DNA of 15,127 bases, taken from the NCBI GenBank assembly GCA_034696485.1, contig JAQIWT010000787.1, positions 1-15,127 of the forward strand, written 5' to 3'. Under the pieces are notes generated by a model, which saw only the letters and a list, made by a program, of their open reading frames with translations, had not been told where the DNA came from and did no database searches. The stretch is from Isohypsibius dastychi (lineage: Eukaryota; Tardigrada; Eutardigrada; Parachela; Isohypsibiidae). The translations under genes were made by a program, and so were the position numbers. Below are positions 1 to 9,651 of this stretch, in pieces (positions within the stretch are counted from its first letter, which is position 1; every line of letters starts with the position of its first letter).

Positions 1-1483
1 GCATTTTCCAGAGATTTTGAAAATGTAAAGGACCCAGGAGAAGAAATGTACAGATCCGTCCTGTTGTTTTCTAATGTAACCGCGGTCAGGACTTGCTCCC
101 CCGTCGCAGTGGAAACAAAATAATCCTGCGGAAACACCACATTAAAATCATTTACGGGATAACTGCGTGATTAGTATTTTTGAGATCAGTAAATAAATTT
201 TTAAGAAAATAAACAGAAAAACAAATAAATCGATTAATTACTCACCAGTATTTTATGCTCAGTCACAAAAACCGCTCTTTCAAACGGCTTCCGCTGATAA
301 GAAATCCAGAGTGATAACATGCCAACTGACTCACCCCGTCTCGGGTTCTGCATAAAAAGAGCTGATACATCGCTTTTTGGAATCGTTTTCAAGTGCACCC
401 ACCTCGCGTTTTGTCGCAAACAAATATTCATCAAATAGTTCGAATTCCTCCACATCCCCAAGCAGCAATTTCTTTTCCTCACTCTTCACAGAACTATAGC
501 TCAGGCGAAGAATCTCCGACCGGCCATTCGGCTTGAGCCGCTTGATAAAAAGTGCAGATCCTTGGCGGGGGAAAAATACTACACACTAACACCGAGAGAC
601 TATGTTGTTGTCACTTACGGCTGTGAATAAAATCGTACACCTCCTTTCCAATCGCGACAGAATCCACAAATTTCTCAACAGCTTGCCATCGGTGGCCAAA
701 ATCCGTGGTAATCCACAACTTCTTCCCTGGATCATTTTCGTCGCGACCAATTAGAATGCTCGAATTCTTTGGGTCGATTAGTATTTCCGATGGAATAAAA
801 GGAGGTTTGGTGGTTTGAAAAGTCCGGCATCCATCAGTTGTCGAAAACAATAATCCGTTTTCGACATCAGTGAATATATACTAAAAACAAAATCACAGCT
901 AAAATCATGATTTCAAATAGCAAAATACGGCTGCAAAGCTAGCTGCACAGAAGGTGCGCCGTCAGTAGACCAAACCGGAAGTGAGTAGACCTACATGATT
1001 TGGCGAGTTTGGTGTCTTAACTGAGGAATGCAGCTTGACAATATGCCTTCCCGCGCCCATAAAATGTGAAATCATATCAGTGAAGGTTAATCCGTGATCA
1101 TGGGACACATAAAGATGACTCGAAAAATTCCTGGAATAATTCTGCATCCTTGAAAACGCGAAGACCAGCGGATTTCCGTTTCCAACAATATTCAGTGCCA
1201 TTTGGTCATTTCCATCCAAAGTTTCGAACTAGCCAACAAATAAAAAGAATTTCAAAACCGTACGAAAAGAACTGCTGCATAATTATACCATCATTATCCT
1301 CTCAGAATTTCGAAGATCGCTGGAATCCGCCGTTGTATTTACAGATATCACTTCTCGTTTTCCAACATGTCTATATGACACGAATTCCCCTGTACCTGCG
1401 CTTCGCATGTGCAAACTCAATCCAAATGGCAGGAAAAATGTCCAAGAAAGTAGTGTAAACAAACACCGCGCGAGATTCATCAT
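1..1483 (-). CDS. SORL1: Sortilin-related receptor SorLA, N-terminal part (partial, 3' end off window)
   Basis: Type I sorting receptor of the Golgi/endosome system; this part encodes the signal peptide and the first half of the VPS10p propeller. Exons on the minus strand are 1483-1289, 1228-995, 880-619, 560-403, 347-246 and 125-1, all with GT-AG introns of 55-120 bp, giving about 358 residues in one frame. The start is the first of two adjacent ATGs, followed by a hydrophobic signal peptide (residues ~5-25) and a dibasic GKR near residue 43 that may be the propeptide cleavage site. Asp-box-like repeats are visible: SHDHGLTF (107-114), STTDGCRTF (156-164) and ITTDFGHRW (200-208). Segments such as LWISYQRKPFERAVFVTEH and NNRTDLYIS align without gaps with remembered SORL1 rather than with sortilin or SorCS. 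The LDL-receptor, fibronectin and membrane parts would lie left of the window, so the SORL1 assignment rests on the VPS10p region only. Confidence 0.9.
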
Positions 1484-1891
1484 GATGACACAGCGTTTGA
1501 ATCTGGGGATCGTTCAAGTCTTCCTCATCCGCCTCCTTTGGTCGACCAAATCATCAAACATCCAAGCACTGAGGTTGCGTCAGGTAAACGATGGTAAAAC
1601 AATTACGTATTCTCGTTGAAGAATCGAAACACAAAACTTGAAATCTGTTGATATTCTACGAAGCACGAACGACGCAACGTTTTAGAAAGGAAAGTGACAG
1701 CGCTACGTTGAACCCATCCCGGCGGAGGGTTGGGCATGTGGTCACTGTCATACCCCCTGTGGACATGATGTCATGCCCCCGATTGAACTGCTCATTTCGT
1801 TTCTTCTTCGCGGATTCGTTTGATCTTGAAAATCTTCACGCGTAACGGATTATTTATTTAGGAATATATCGGACAAATCCTTCAGGATAAA
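1484..1891. promoter_or_regulatory. SORL1/UBL5 divergent intergenic region
   Basis: A stretch of 408 bp separates the SORL1 start codon (minus) from the UBL5 start codon (plus), so it must hold both promoters and 5' UTRs. I see no conserved reading frame in it. A possible 3' splice site (TTATTTATTTAG, ending near 1860) lies about 30 bp before the UBL5 ATG and may end a 5'-UTR intron. No clear TATA box was found. Calling it a shared promoter is inference from gene arrangement. Confidence 0.5.
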
Positions 1892-2238
1892 ATGATCGAA
1901 ATCACATGTAACGATCGGTTGGGGAAAAAGATTCGGGTGAAGTGCAAGTAAGTACATGTTCCGGTTTTGTTGCATTGGTTTATATCGCAAAATGTTGTTC
2001 TGGCGTTTTCAGTCCAGATGATACTGTCGGAGATCTGAAGAAGCTCATATCAGCGCAAACTGGAACTCATTGGGAGAAGATCGTGCTGAAAAAGTGGTAT
2101 ACCATTTACAAAGACCACATAACTCTGGAAGATTGTAAGTACTGTGCTGTGTAACTTATTGCATGAAATATGACTTGGTTTGTTTTTGCGCTAGATGAAA
2201 TTCACGACGGAATGAATTTGGAGCTGTATTACCAGTGA
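1892..2238 (+). CDS. UBL5: Ubiquitin-like protein 5 (Hub1)
   Basis: Small ubiquitin-fold modifier that binds spliceosomal proteins non-covalently (Hub1 in yeast) and is also linked to the mitochondrial stress response in nematodes. Exons 1892-1947, 2013-2134 and 2195-2238 join with GT-AG introns of 65 and 60 bp into exactly 73 codons plus TGA, the full family length. The product is nearly identical to the animal protein as I recall it: it starts [13 protein letters not shown], contains [20 protein letters not shown], and ends [10 protein letters not shown] with the family's two tyrosines and no C-terminal di-glycine. Asp22, the residue known in Hub1 for binding HIND elements, is present. The start context is GATAAAATGA. 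It sits head-to-head with SORL1 and tail-to-tail with the ligase-like gene. Confidence 0.99.
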
Positions 2239-2692
2239 AGATCTCGTCACACAATATTTATATTCCGACTGTCATCAAATTTGGCTCTTCGCCAATCATC
2301 ATTTTCGGGAATTATCTTTTCCGGAAACTGACCGCATCGCTTTATCCTCCAATCCAGTTTATGGTTTAACCACTTGAGCAGCGCTTTTGATATATTGTAA
2401 GCCAGTGTTTTCTGTTATCAGATTTACCGGGCTGCGGTGCTCGGGTAATGGTTTTGATCAAAAACGAGTGTTAGCCTTGTTGATGTCTCAGTTTTTTTGT
2501 ACCCGAAAATAAATAGAAAAATACACCATTATTTCCGTAATAAAACATGAAAATGCAAAACATCTGTCCTAAAATTTTCCGCTAATTGCGGACATAAAAG
2601 CACTGAGGCAATCATCGCCTAATCGGTAAATCGGAAACATCAGCTGCTCTAACTCACACTCTAACAGGAAATGCTCTCCACAGTTTATATTT
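2239..2692. other. UBL5/ligase convergent intergenic region with polyA signals
   Basis: A 454-bp gap between two stop codons, holding both 3' UTRs. On the plus strand there are two AATAAA hexamers, 2508-2513 and 2539-2544, either of which could serve UBL5. A 12-bp perfect palindrome, TTTTGATCAAAA, lies at 2452-2463. No convincing minus-strand AATAAA for the ligase gene was seen, and no open frame here looks conserved. Confidence 0.5.
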
Positions 2693-4400
2693 TCAAGTTG
2701 CGTCGTCGTCGGCGACTGCATTCAAAGCATCAGGATCATCCAGGATCTCCAGTTCATGCAGACCAACATCATCCTTTGATCCAGTTTCCTTTAAAAATCT
2801 CGTCCAAATAACCGGAAACACGCTGTATAAATCCGCGTGTTTAACAGATCCATTCTTTAAACCTTCCGCGAGCCATTTCAAAAATCCCGAGGCCAGGCTA
2901 CTCCACCCTTCCACAGCTTCATCATCCAAACCCAGCCACTTTTGAATCTCACTCAGCCGAAACTTGGTCTTTTTTAACGTTTCCGTCAGCTTGATTTCCG
3001 GACTATCACGCATTTGAATTCTTCTGGCCTTTTCTCGAATTGCGCGAATAATGATATACCAAATCGTCTTCTTTTTCAGCAGCCCGATAACTTGCGAATC
3101 CGGATCCAGAAAGTACAACACCTCTCCTTCATATCCATGGCCTCGCCGAATTTCCATCAATTTAGCCGTCAGAGCATTGTGTTCATGGGGAATTAAATCA
3201 TATCCGGTCACTTCCAAACCAAATGCTCTCGCAACTTCCTGTCCCAAATCCGGTGCGATGCAGATTTCTTCTTCGTAACCTTCATCCATATCGGTCTTGG
3301 ACCAGCTGATAAAATATAATTTAGGATGCGAAAGATAGGACAGGTCTTCGATGTGCTGATAAGTTGGCTGGAGAATTTCAAGGACGGCGGTCAGTTTGGT
3401 GTGATGGAAGAAACTGAAGAGCATATTACGAGCTGATTGTTCCATGGCTTGGAAAAACTGGAAACACGACCGAGCGACATCCCGGGCTACTTGGTATCGA
3501 GTTTCGGAATATAGCTCAATTTCATCCATGGTGCGGAAAAGTAGATGGACGTTTTTGGAGCCGGCAATCACGTAGAAATCATTCTCGATCCACCGGATCG
3601 CAAAATGCGCTGCTTCACCTACACAATTAAACGAGGATAAGAAAAAAGTTCCAACACCGTATGTTCATGAATTATCAAAAAAAAAACGTTCGAAAATTTC
3701 GACTGTGGAAATATTTCCAAATCCGTTTGAAATTTCGCCAACAACTTTTTTGTGATCGAATTTCAATGAAGCTCTTCCCAAAAAGAATACATTATCTGGC
3801 AATGTTACCATTCATTTTTCGGGTGCAAATAATGGATTTAGCTTCCGCGATTGGCTTTGTGAAATATTTCTGCCATTTAAATCCATCCTCGACATCCCGA
3901 TCGTCATCGTCTCCCAATCCACCAGTGAATTTCTTCAAAGCAAATATCACGCAGTCATACGAGACGTCAGAAGTTCCAGCTTTCTTCAGCCTTAAAACAC
4001 AATTTCCGCGAGCAACCCGTTTCCGGTACAAAGCATTTCTGTCATAAATTTTGTCATCAGGTCCTCTGGCACTGACGCGCACGTCCGTCAAACTACCAGT
4101 CAGCTTGTCCGCTAAAATGCCATTGGGAATATCGGAAACAATGCTTTTCAGCGCCGGTTGATGTCCTGTCCAGTTGATCCATGTTGACGAATTTGTTGAA
4201 CGCGCTTCTTCGTCAGCTTCTTCGTGAAGATATTCCGCAAGTCGATGCTGATATTTCTCCGGAATACGATGCAGTAGGCTATCAACGACTTCACTAAGCG
4301 GGACCAATTCCGACATGTTTTCTACGATATATTTGCAAGCATTCACGAAACAGCCACGAAAAAGCTGGATGATGAAATGAAATCCGTAAAATGAAATCAT
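2693..4400 (-). CDS. ATP-dependent RNA-ligase-like nucleotidyltransferase
   Basis: Two exons, 4400-3809 and 3618-2693, join across a 190-bp intron into 505 codons. The intron splits the codon for the glycine of a ligase motif I, K195-M-N-G. Other superfamily signatures follow in the expected order: a candidate glutamate near E278 (AVLEILQP), a hydrophobic/aromatic strand LYFISWSK (298-305) as in motif III, EGEVLYFLD with E361-G362 as motif IV, and a lysine cluster K379-381 in GLLKKKTIWY as motif V. Before motif I, FALKKFTGG resembles the F-x-K-F-F segment of T4 Rnl1-type ligases. Known members of this superfamily form a lysyl-AMP and seal RNA 5'-phosphate to 3'-OH ends; an ATP-dependent RNA ligase has been described in the lancelet Branchiostoma. 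The tail is rich in Asp. Met29 (4316-4314) is an alternative start that drops a hydrophobic leader. That this protein ligates RNA is inferred from motifs; it could be a diverged nucleotidyltransferase with another role. Confidence 0.68.
3619..3808 (-). other. Ligase-gene intron, 190 bp
   Basis: The donor GTAACA follows the third codon of the KMNG motif, and the acceptor is TAATTGTGTAG. It is longer than most introns here and AT-rich, with a run of ten A near 3677-3686 on the plus strand. Joining the flanks restores a continuous frame reading NGEAAHFAIRW, which is what supports the intron. Confidence 0.8.
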
Positions 4401-4601
4401 CGCAAAGGGTGGAAACTTTCAAGCTACAGGCGGAGCGAGGTGACGTCACCTCAAACCCATCGAACCGACCAATGCGAACAACATCCCACTAGAATCACAT
4501 GATGAATCGCCAGCTGCACAGCTGATTTTCAAGGTGAGCAGTTATCCGTGTTTTTAGCAGCTTTTTCTGGGTTCTAATCAAGCTCGCCGCATTTGTTCAC
4601 C
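4401..4601. promoter_or_regulatory. Short bidirectional promoter of ligase-like gene and ALDH6A1
   Basis: Only 201 bp lie between the two divergent start codons, so both promoters and 5' UTRs must fit here unless the transcripts start inside upstream exons. The central feature is the CRE-type palindrome described separately. No TATA box is evident. Shared regulation is inference from spacing. Confidence 0.6.
4437..4452. promoter_or_regulatory. CRE-type palindrome GAGGTGACGTCACCTC
   Basis: A perfect 16-bp inverted repeat whose core, TGACGTCA, is the consensus full site for CREB/ATF bZIP dimers. It lies 37 bp from the ligase ATG and 150 bp from the ALDH6A1 ATG. The match is seen directly; binding is inference. 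Confidence 0.6.
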
Positions 4602-6866
4602 ATGGCCTCTTCCATGATCCGGAGTGCCACGTTATTTTCCTATCACAGATTATGCCAACAATCTCTTCAGCGGACTTATGCTTCAGGAATCCCCACTGTT
4701 AAAAACTTCATCGATGGCAAAATGCAAGAGTCTCGAACGAAAGAGTTCATCGATTTACGCAATCCAGCAACCAACGAGGGTAAGCCAAATTTATCTGCAA
4801 AATTATTCTTTGATTTCACCGTCGTGGGTGGGTAGTGTTGTGTAGGGTTCCCAAAAGCACGAAGGAAGAGATGGAGCAGGCGGTTGCATCCGCTAAGGTT
4901 TGAGATTATCTTAAATTATTTCCCGAAATCACCAGAATATATGTTTCCAGGCTGCATTCAAAACTTGGTCACGGACATCAATTCTAACCAGACAGCAGAC
5001 CATGTTCAAATATCAACATCTCATTCGTGCTCACATGAAGGAGCTTGCTGAATTGGTTACGCGTGAACAGGGGAAAACTCTGGTTGATGCGGAAGGAGAT
5101 GTTCTGCGTGGACTTCAAGTAACATGGTTTTTTTGATCTAGTTTTTAATGGAGAAACATGAATTGACATAATTTTTAGGTTGTGGAACACTGCTGCAGTA
5201 TAACCTCCCTTCAGCTTGGTGAAACACTTCCGTCTGTTTCGAAGGATATGGATACACTCACATTTCGTGTTCCACTCGGTGTTTGCGCTGGAATCGCGCC
5301 ATTTAATTTTCCCGTAAGAAAACGACACGTCGAAATTTTCTGTAGTTCAGAAAACATCGTTTACGTTTTCGATTTCCGGTAGGCTATGATTCCGTTATGG
5401 ATGTTCCCGTTGGCGCTGGTTTGCGGTAATACATACGTCATCAAACCATCGGAAAAAGATCCTGGAGCGTGCATGAGATTGGTTGAGTTGGCCAAGGAAG
5501 CCGGTGTTCCTGATGGGTGTGTTAATGTGATTCATGGAATGCACGAAACGGTTGATTTTATTTTGGAGCATCCGGATATCCAGGCGATATCTTTTGTCGG
5601 TTCCGACAAAGTCGGTCGTTATGTGTACGAGAAAGGATCAAAGCATGGAAAACGAGTTCAGGCGAATTTGGGAGCCAAAAATCACGGAGTTATCATGCCG
5701 GATGCGAATAAAGAGAACACCCTCAATCAGGTGACCTTTTCCTTGTCTTCAACATCCGTATTCTTTTTAATAATTGTTATAATATTCAATATAATATTTA
5801 ATATTTGTTACAATATTTAATAATTTAATGTTCAATGATTGACAGCTGGTTGGAGCCGCATTTGGCGCAGCTGGTCAGAGGTGTATGGCTTTGACAACAG
5901 CTGTGTTTGTTGGAGATGCCAAAAAGTGGATCCCGGAATTGGTTGAACGAGCGAAGAAGTTGAAGGTCAACGCCGGCCATTGTGCAGATGCCGATCTTGG
6001 GCCGGTGATATCACCGGAAGCAAAAGATCGAATTTTGGAGTTGATTGAAAGTGGTGTGCAAGAAGGAGGGCAGTTGGTGCTTGATGGAAGAAATATCACA
6101 GTCAAAGGTGTGAGGTTTTCTTTTTTAAATTTGGTTGCGTTGCTAATCTGAAATGTTGATCGAATGCAGGATTTGAAAAGGGAAATTTTATCGGACCAAC
6201 AATCATTGCCGGCGTGAAGCCTGACATGAAGTGCTATAAAGAAGAGATCTTTGGACCGGTACTTTGCGTGCTGACTGCTGATAATCTTGATGAAGCGATA
6301 AATATTATCAACACTAATCCGTACGGAAACGGCACTGCCATCTTCACAACAAACGGCGCCACTGCTCGGAAATTCACACAGTGAGAACATTTTCCAGTTA
6401 GCTCTATCCTGATTCTAATTAATATTTCTACAGTGAAATCGACGTTGGCCAGATCGGGGTAAGAAATTCTCGTTTTTGCGCTGACAAACATATCGAAAAG
6501 TTGACCAGCGTTTAGCGGTTTGTACAACACGAGTTGAACCCTTATACGTTTTGCAGGTCAACGTTCCTATACCGGTCCCTCTTCCTATGTTTAGGTGAGA
6601 ATCAGTATTTCTTTCTTTGAGCAGCTTCTTGCACACTTATTTTCAGTTTCACTGGTTCACGCGCAAGTTTCGCCGGTGACAACAACTTTTACGGAAAGTC
6701 TGGTGTTCAGTTTTATACGCAAATGAAAACCGTAACACAGGTATTTGCTGTTCATGTTTTTTGCCATTGGAACGTTGTGTTGCATCTGTTGGTTTTTTTC
6801 CAGCTCTGGCGGGAGCAGGACACGACTGACCAACGTTCGGCCACGGCAATGCCCATAATGCAGTAG
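4602..6866 (+). CDS. ALDH6A1: Methylmalonate-semialdehyde dehydrogenase [acylating], mitochondrial
   Basis: CoA-dependent aldehyde dehydrogenase of the mitochondrial matrix that converts malonate and methylmalonate semialdehydes to acetyl- and propionyl-CoA in valine and pyrimidine breakdown. Eleven exons: 4602-4779, 4836-4897, 4951-5118, 5179-5313, 5383-5730, 5846-6107, 6170-6380, 6434-6458, 6557-6594, 6647-6740 and 6804-6866, giving 527 codons plus TAG, close to the ~535 of the human protein. The N-terminus (to about residue 33) is rich in Ser, Arg and Leu without acidic residues, as in a mitochondrial presequence. Family landmarks include [52 protein letters not shown], the catalytic Cys310 in GQRCM, and [18 protein letters not shown] near the end. 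The start ATG has the context TTCACCATGG. Exon 8 is only 25 bp and exon 9 only 38 bp. The first acceptor (4834-4835) has a purine-rich rather than pyrimidine-rich tract, but it is needed to keep the frame. Confidence 0.98.
5731..5845 (+). repeat. AT-rich low-complexity ALDH6A1 intron 5
   Basis: The stretch from about 5765 to 5835 consists almost only of A and T, with repeated AATATT/TTTAATA words. It falls inside the intron between the exon ending TLNQ and the one starting [11 protein letters not shown]. The donor GTGACC and acceptor TTGACAG are clear. Confidence 0.8.
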
Positions 6867-7122
6867 AATTACTTGGTCATTCTACTAGTATTCGTATTAG
6901 AGAAATGGCTTTTCTGCTTGATAGAAAATATCGTTTCCGAACTCTCTCCCTCAAAAGCTGGGAAGTATATTTAATGGTTGATAAACCGGGCGTTCGACGA
7001 TGAAATCAAAACACTTCGCACTCCGGCGGCGAAATGAGAAATTATAATTAGCAGACAATAAAGCAAAAACGATCAATCAACAAATTAAAAGATGGATCAA
7101 AATATACAGAAGTAGCAGTTTT
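6867..7122. other. ALDH6A1/NCLN convergent 3' region with polyA signals
   Basis: 256 bp between two stop codons. A plus-strand AATAAA at 7057-7062 could end ALDH6A1, and a minus-strand ATTAAA (plus positions 6970-6975) could end NCLN. If both are used, the two 3' UTRs overlap by roughly 100 bp. No gene was seen here. Confidence 0.5.
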
Positions 7123-9651
7123 TTACTGATATTTGGCAGATTTTGGAGCTCGAAGTTTAACGATGGATCCCATCAACATGGGCTGAAGCAACCTTCGAAG
7201 AAGACTGATAACATTGAAGTGCTGAAATGGAGAGAAACAATGTAGATTTACTCAACAACAATAAACATGAGCTTACTTGGAGTGTTAAGTATAAACATCC
7301 GCCGTAGAGTCCGACAACGAGAGTGACGAGTAAATCAAAGAATGGCTGTTTTGTCCGGCTGGCCGTAACGGTGACATCCAACGGACCGTGCAGGATTATT
7401 TCAGATTCACTAGAATGAACAAAATGCAAAACAACAGAACATCTGGTTTTTCGGCTTATACCAACCCTTTTTCATTCACGATGGATTTTGCTTTGAAGTC
7501 AACCAGTTGCTTGCTGAGGAATTCCTTGACGGAAACGACGGCTGCATGATCCGGGGTCAGAAACTGCAATGCTCTCGGCTGTTTGGTCAACAGCTCGATC
7601 CAGGAACTCAGATGATCTTCTGAAACATCCTGAAAATATACCGCCGGTTAAAATTAGGCAGATGCATGTTATTTACAAAAAACCAGGGAATAATTCCGTA
7701 AAATTCAAACAACTTCGGTCAACCATGGGAAATTCTTATTAGCATGCTCGATCACTAATTTAAACCAAAAGACCACGAATAATTATCACACTACACAAAT
7801 TCAAATTCATAGTTAATATGAAATTATCTTTATTCACCAACATTTCAATGAAAAGGATAGCAAAAAACAATCGGAAACCACGAAAATTTCAATGCCGAAC
7901 TCCAACTCTCACAAACTCGAAACTCATCTTCCCGGTTCTCACCATGAAAGATTCACTGGTGATGTCGCCCTTTAACCCATACATTTCCCCAGCCAGAGCT
8001 CGCACTAACAAACGCACAGTTTTTGCCAGTTCTTTAACATCAACTTGCGATCTATACAAAAAATCCAATTCAGCATCGAGAAAGAAGTGGGAAAAAAACG
8101 GCTTACCGAACATCAAGCACCGACTTCCTCTCGGATGCTCTGCTCATCGGAAATGACGAAACGGTGAAGGCCGATACTTTCGCCAGGCTGAACTGCTCGT
8201 GTTCCCAAACAAGTTCCTCATCAGCCAGATTAATTTTCTTGTGAATCAGCGGCAGCCCCACACCGAATATGGCTGTGGAAGTCCGATTAAGATTCTGTGG
8301 CAAAAAAAGAATTAATTTACCAAGTGATCCAAAAAATTTTACGACTGTAAAGTCTGATCAGAAATACAACAAATAAAAATTCGATAAAACCAAATACCTC
8401 AAAAAGCATGTGAACTGGTGAGTTTTCCTTCGGAGGACGAGAAACGTAAATGTTGGGAGGAAAGCTCTCGCCGGCGGCATCCAAACAAATGGCATACTGA
8501 AGTCGACTCAAAACCCCCGAGTCCAAGCTTTCCAATTGCTCATCCAACCATTTCTTTGTTCCAAGGTAGTTGAACTTTCCGCCACCACTGATCAACACAA
8601 CGATTTCCGTCTTTGGCTGCGATTTCTGACTTCGCTGAAGTTCGGACAAGATTCTGACAATTTCCAAAACTGACGCTATTCCGGAGGCATCCGAGTTGGC
8701 TCCAAATGATAATCCAGGCGCAACTGCAGTCGAATCCAAATGGGCGACTAGCATGACAACCGGAAGTTGCTCCGACGCATCCGAACTCAGCTTTCCGACG
8801 AAATTCCCTACTTTGGCATCGGGGATTGCTTTTGACGAACTGACACTGCTGGATAAGTAATAATAATCTCCAGTCAACTGTTGTAACAATTCTGGAAGAA
8901 AACGACATCAAAAGTCCGATCTCCCTAAAAATGGAAACAAATCACCGCACCTTGAGTTGCACTTTGAACGACGTTCCTTCCAGAATGATAACTCAACGAT
9001 TTCAACCAATCTGTCACATCCGCAGTTTCCTTTACAAAATACACCGGGATCTGCACATCCAACCTCAACAAGGCTTGCTCCGACTCAAGGAATACCTAAA
9101 ACACGAAACAACTTTTCCCTGCAAGATTCTCCCAAACTCCACCCAACATATATGGCATTTTCCGTGAAAAAACACGTCTTTTCTCTCAATATTCTTATTG
9201 AATGAGTACGTACCGCTCGATCTTCTCCGCTGATCGAGTCGAGATCTGTTGGAAGAGCAATGATCAATGCAACGATGCCTCGTTGTATCAAGCTCCCGAC
9301 ATCGCCGCTAATGAATTCTTTCCACGAGATAACTAAACATTTTCTCGATACAGTGGAGCTGAAGAAATTGCGGACTTCACAGTTCAGGCCAACCGCCGGC
9401 GAACCTGAAGAAAAAGATCAAAAACGTGAGTGAACATAATTACTGTAAAATATGCATTTCGACTTACCCCGAACATTCCCAGCAAATTCGTAGTGCTGCA
9501 TTCGATGGAAGGTGAACTGATGCACTGCCTGTGCTGGTCTGACAGCAGGTCCAACCAGAACAATGGCAAGAGGAACCAGGAATACCCATAACATTGCTTG
9601 CCACCCTTGTTTAAAGACCTCCAAGAACTCCAACAAGCTTTCCAGTCCCAT
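7123..9651 (-). CDS. NCLN: Nicalin, ER multipass-translocon (BOS complex) subunit
   Basis: ER membrane glycoprotein that works with NOMO and TMEM147 behind the Sec61 channel during insertion of multipass membrane proteins. Nine exons on the minus strand: 9651-9468, 9404-9214, 9095-8951, 8891-8398, 8294-8107, 8051-7943, 7629-7466, 7409-7277 and 7221-7123, giving 568 codons plus TAA (human about 563). An N-terminal signal/anchor lies at about residues 20-36, and HQFTFHRMQHYEFAGN follows, as in the family. The centre is an M28-aminopeptidase-like domain with AHLDS (H224, D226), GANSDASG (237-244) and SGGGKFNYLGTKKWLDEQL; the Asp that binds metal in true M28 enzymes is Ser240, as in human nicalin, so it is likely inactive as a peptidase. 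A C-terminal membrane segment spans about 514-534, followed by a basic tail. The first in-frame ATG was chosen as start. Intron 6 (7630-7942, 313 bp) is the longest in the gene. Confidence 0.98.

Noticed and set aside
1648-1845. 65-codon frame between SORL1 and UBL5
   Set aside because: Low similarity to anything known and located where the promoters and leaders must be.
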